A stretch of DNA of 64,000 nt from Latrodectus hesperus. Taxonomy: Eukaryota > Arthropoda > Arachnida > Araneae > Theridiidae. The stretch is from contig CM075853.1 of assembly GCA_037975125.1 (NCBI GenBank), positions 54,134,958 to 54,198,957 on the forward strand. Direction: 5' to 3'. Position 1 is the stretch's first letter; every line of letters starts with the position of its first letter. The notes beneath the pieces were generated by a model. The model was given only the letters and a program-made list of their open reading frames with translations. It did no database searches and had not been told where the DNA came from. Both the position numbers and the translations under genes were made by a program. Shown here piece after piece: positions 61,451-64,000 of the stretch.

Positions 61451-63774
61451 CAAACATATTGTGTCTTATCAGTCCATACAAAAGATGACACACACATATA
61501 GAGGTTATTTTTTTACTATTTATCTACTAAAGTAATATATCAATCTTTCATGAAGATAAACCATTGTATATTAGTTCACTAAGAACTGTCTAATAGGTTT
61601 GGAATTGTTTTCCAATTGTGAAATGACGGATTAATGAAAACTATAGAAGCGAGTACCATCTGTAATTAATTGCATTACTTCAAATCCATCCAACACCAGC
61701 TCTCTGATTCTACAATTCCTGGTTTGTAAGTTATAGAAACATATTTGCCTTGATAACACGTTTTATAACACATGTTGCTATAAATAACACATTTAATAAA
61801 ATAACATATGGAATTTACGTGAAAACACTGCACAATGCTTTTTTCTAGCCTGATTGCCTTTTTTTGGATAGTTGTCAATGCTGATTTACTTTTTGGCTGT
61901 CATGTGAAATATTTGCGTATTCCTGTCTTTTGCTGCTGTCGAGTGATAAACAAACCAAGTCTAGTTTATCTAATTACAATTGCAGCTTCTTGCGAATTAC
62001 GGCTTCTCCAATTTAGATTGGTTTCCGAAAATTAACATGAGAAAATTTAGAAAAATCTTCTTGAAAAGGAAAATTAAAAGTAAGATTTTATATAATCATC
62101 ATTGATTGTCATTCAGTTGATGTTAATGATGAATACGAAAAAGAAATTTAGTAACAAATTTCAACAAAAGTAAATGATGTTAAATTGACGTCACTGGGGA
62201 TTTTTAAAATTTACGTAGCAAGAAAGAAACAATTTATTAAATAATAGCCAATTCACAAACTGTCGGAAAAATGTTTAATAATATCGCATATTTTTATCAA
62301 ATAATCTAAATCACTGAGAATAATTTTTATGATAAACTAATCTATTACTTGTACTTTTCTTATTTTTCATACCCCTATTATTGAATATATCCAATTTATA
62401 CCAAGAAATGGAATTAGATATATGTATAAAATAATACATGCAATTAAAAATTCAAATGTTTAATGACAATACATTGATACAATATGGAAATTTTGAAAGG
62501 AATGTATTGTGTCAAAAATTATTATTGGATATTTGTTCAAAATCATCTAGCATTATTCTTAGATTATTCTCGTTAATCAAAGTCGGAGAGTAACAGTCTG
62601 TTTTGAAGTTCTAATGTTACTAAAAACAGACACAAGTATTTCATATTTTTGATAACAATTAAATAAAAATAATATTCCAAACATCTCAATTTAAAGTTAA
62701 AATAATCAGTAATATGAATATCTTTTTACTACAGAGTGGAATTTTATTTGTTTTATCATGTGTTGAATTATTCCTTTTTCAATGATTAATCACATGTTTC
62801 TCTTTTATTTTATAATGCAATGTTTTTAAGAAAATAATGGGATGTTTTCTATAGTTTTATTTGACGATGCAAAGGGGCTAAGTTACTATTTGACTGACGA
62901 TAGATTTTGTAAAGGAAAATAAAAAGTTAATATCCCCTTTTCTTCTCTAATACGTTGAATCGGTAGCTAAATAGTTTACTGGTTTTTAAATCAAAAGCTC
63001 GTGAATCAAATTCTTACTTTGGGTGCAGATATTTAGAGTGGTTTTGTATTCCCAATAAATCGAAGCTCTTGACTGAACTAGTGTATACATAACAAATGAC
63101 CATAGAACAACCCAATAAACTAACCCTTTAATACATGAAACTCAAGCTTATAGTTCCTAAAGAAATGTTCGAAAAAAATGGAGATATTTTAAAAAGTATT
63201 CAAATTACTTAGTATATTATGTATATAAAAAATATGAAAATAAATTTTTGAAACAACATAGTGGCAAGCCTATTAATTTGAGTCCTTTTCTTTCGGACGA
63301 AATTTTGTGGTTAGTGGGCAGTATTCAGATTGCAAGCGCGAAAACTTTGGTGATTCCCAAGTATCAATCCCTCGATCGATGAATTTGGTTTTGAGCTGGT
63401 GGACAGTGAACTGTTTTTGCTTCTTCATTTGGAGTACATAATGAGGCAGTGAAATTAGTAACAGTGTGAGGATAATTCAGAGATTTGACAAAATAAAGGG
63501 AGGAGGGTTCTAGTGGGGAACCTGGGGATCATGCTGGCGACATGTGAACTCATGTGAGAGACAGAAGGAAAGCTCTTTGAAGGGATTTCCCTACACAGTA
63601 GTACTGGAAAGGTGATATAGAAAAGCGCGTATATCTGCGACAATCGTAAATAGATAAAAATATAATTCTAGGAAATAATACTAGGATTATTAAAAAATGT
63701 ATGAGTGGTAATGATTCTAAGACTTTTTTGAGCTGAAAAAGCAATTAAGATCTAAACTTATCAGCAGAAAAACA
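61451..63774. other. AT-rich DNA with one GC-richer patch
   Basis: No recognised gene. The patch 63280-63640 is less AT-rich, with minus-strand frames of 62-64 codons of no known family. It adjoins the LINE remnant and may be part of it, but I could not align it. Confidence 0.45.
62955..63030 (+). repeat. Possible old SINE head
   Basis: An A-box-like TCGGTAGCTAAATAGTTTAC and a B-box-like CGTGAATCAAATTC, about 45 bp apart, sit on the plus strand. Strongly diverged; it could be chance. Confidence 0.35.
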
Positions 63775-64000
63775 AAACTGAGAATACACTCATACTACCC
63801 GTGCTACGAGAACATTAATTGTTGATATACAGTGAACCCTGGAAACCTTTGAAAGGAATGTATTAAGAACTATCGTTCGGCCTGTATAGGAACAGGATTG
63901 CTGGCGAACCAGATATAATTTTGAATTTTATAGGCCGTATAACCAGCCCTAGATTACCCAGGTAACAGAAGCAACAAGCTAAGATGGATTGGTTATGTCT
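63775..64000 (+). pseudogene. Decayed LINE reverse transcriptase, C-terminal end
   Basis: On the plus strand the pieces TLETFERNVLRTIVRPV (about 63836-63886), WRTRYNFEFYRPYNQP (about 63903-63950) and LRWIGYV (about 63979-63999) follow in order. They resemble the part after the reverse-transcriptase domain of many arthropod LINEs, where Phe-Glu-Arg...Leu-Arg, RYNFEL and LRWAGHV are typical. Stop codons (for example at 63888-63890) and at least one frameshift interrupt it. The window ends inside the element. It is not the same family as the jockey copy at 11 kb, which lacks these motifs. Confidence 0.8.

Overview
The window is very AT-rich, non-bacterial DNA and reads as a gene-poor intergenic or intronic stretch of an arthropod genome. 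An arachnid, probably an orb-weaving spider, is the best guess. The reasons are the jockey-type LINE, the Gypsy element whose Gag opens with repeated Met-Lys-Ala-Gly-Gln-Glu-Glu units, several tRNA-headed SINEs and the many long (AT)n arrays. Species identity is an inference from element style only. The only host genes I can call with confidence are two tRNA genes at about 40.1 kb, Glu(UUC) and Gln(UUG), on the minus strand 5 bp apart. I recognise no host protein-coding gene. Most open frames are chance frames or readings of (AT)n arrays.

Layout: 0-1 kb, a broken Tc1-like transposase. 1-11 kb, AT-rich DNA with short tandem repeats, a diverged SINE and an (AT)n array. 11.27-12.99 kb, a 5'-truncated jockey-type LINE with target-site duplication and A-tail. 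13-26.4 kb, AT-rich DNA with a perfect 23-bp-arm hairpin, five (AT)n arrays and some less AT-rich patches that may be conserved non-coding DNA. 26.4-30.5 kb, a complete-ended LTR retrotransposon whose LTRs differ at 6 of 607 positions. Its single ORF joins Gag directly to integrase, with protease, reverse transcriptase and RNase H missing. 30.9-31.0 kb, nested AT hairpins. 33.6-34.5 kb, an internally deleted pogo/Tigger-like DNA transposon with 21-bp terminal inverted repeats. 34.5-40 kb, mostly featureless. 40.07-40.22 kb, the tRNA pair. 40.5-41.1 kb, a GC-richer island with a perfect CRE. 45.3-45.8 kb, a tandem repeat. 49.75-50.06 kb and 56.64-56.93 kb, two full-length SINEs of different families. 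57.4-58.2 kb, another GC-richer island. 59.2-60.2 kb, a perfect 66-bp inverted repeat about 0.9 kb apart. 60.85-61.45 kb, a second Tc1-like remnant. 63.8-64 kb, the C-terminal end of another decayed LINE, cut by the window edge.

No gene cluster or operon-like system is present. The most unusual item is the young LTR element with an uninterrupted Gag-integrase fusion frame. The others worth checking are the probably dicistronic tRNA pair, the LINE whose apparent start codon comes from its target-site duplication, and the perfect 66-bp inverted repeat.
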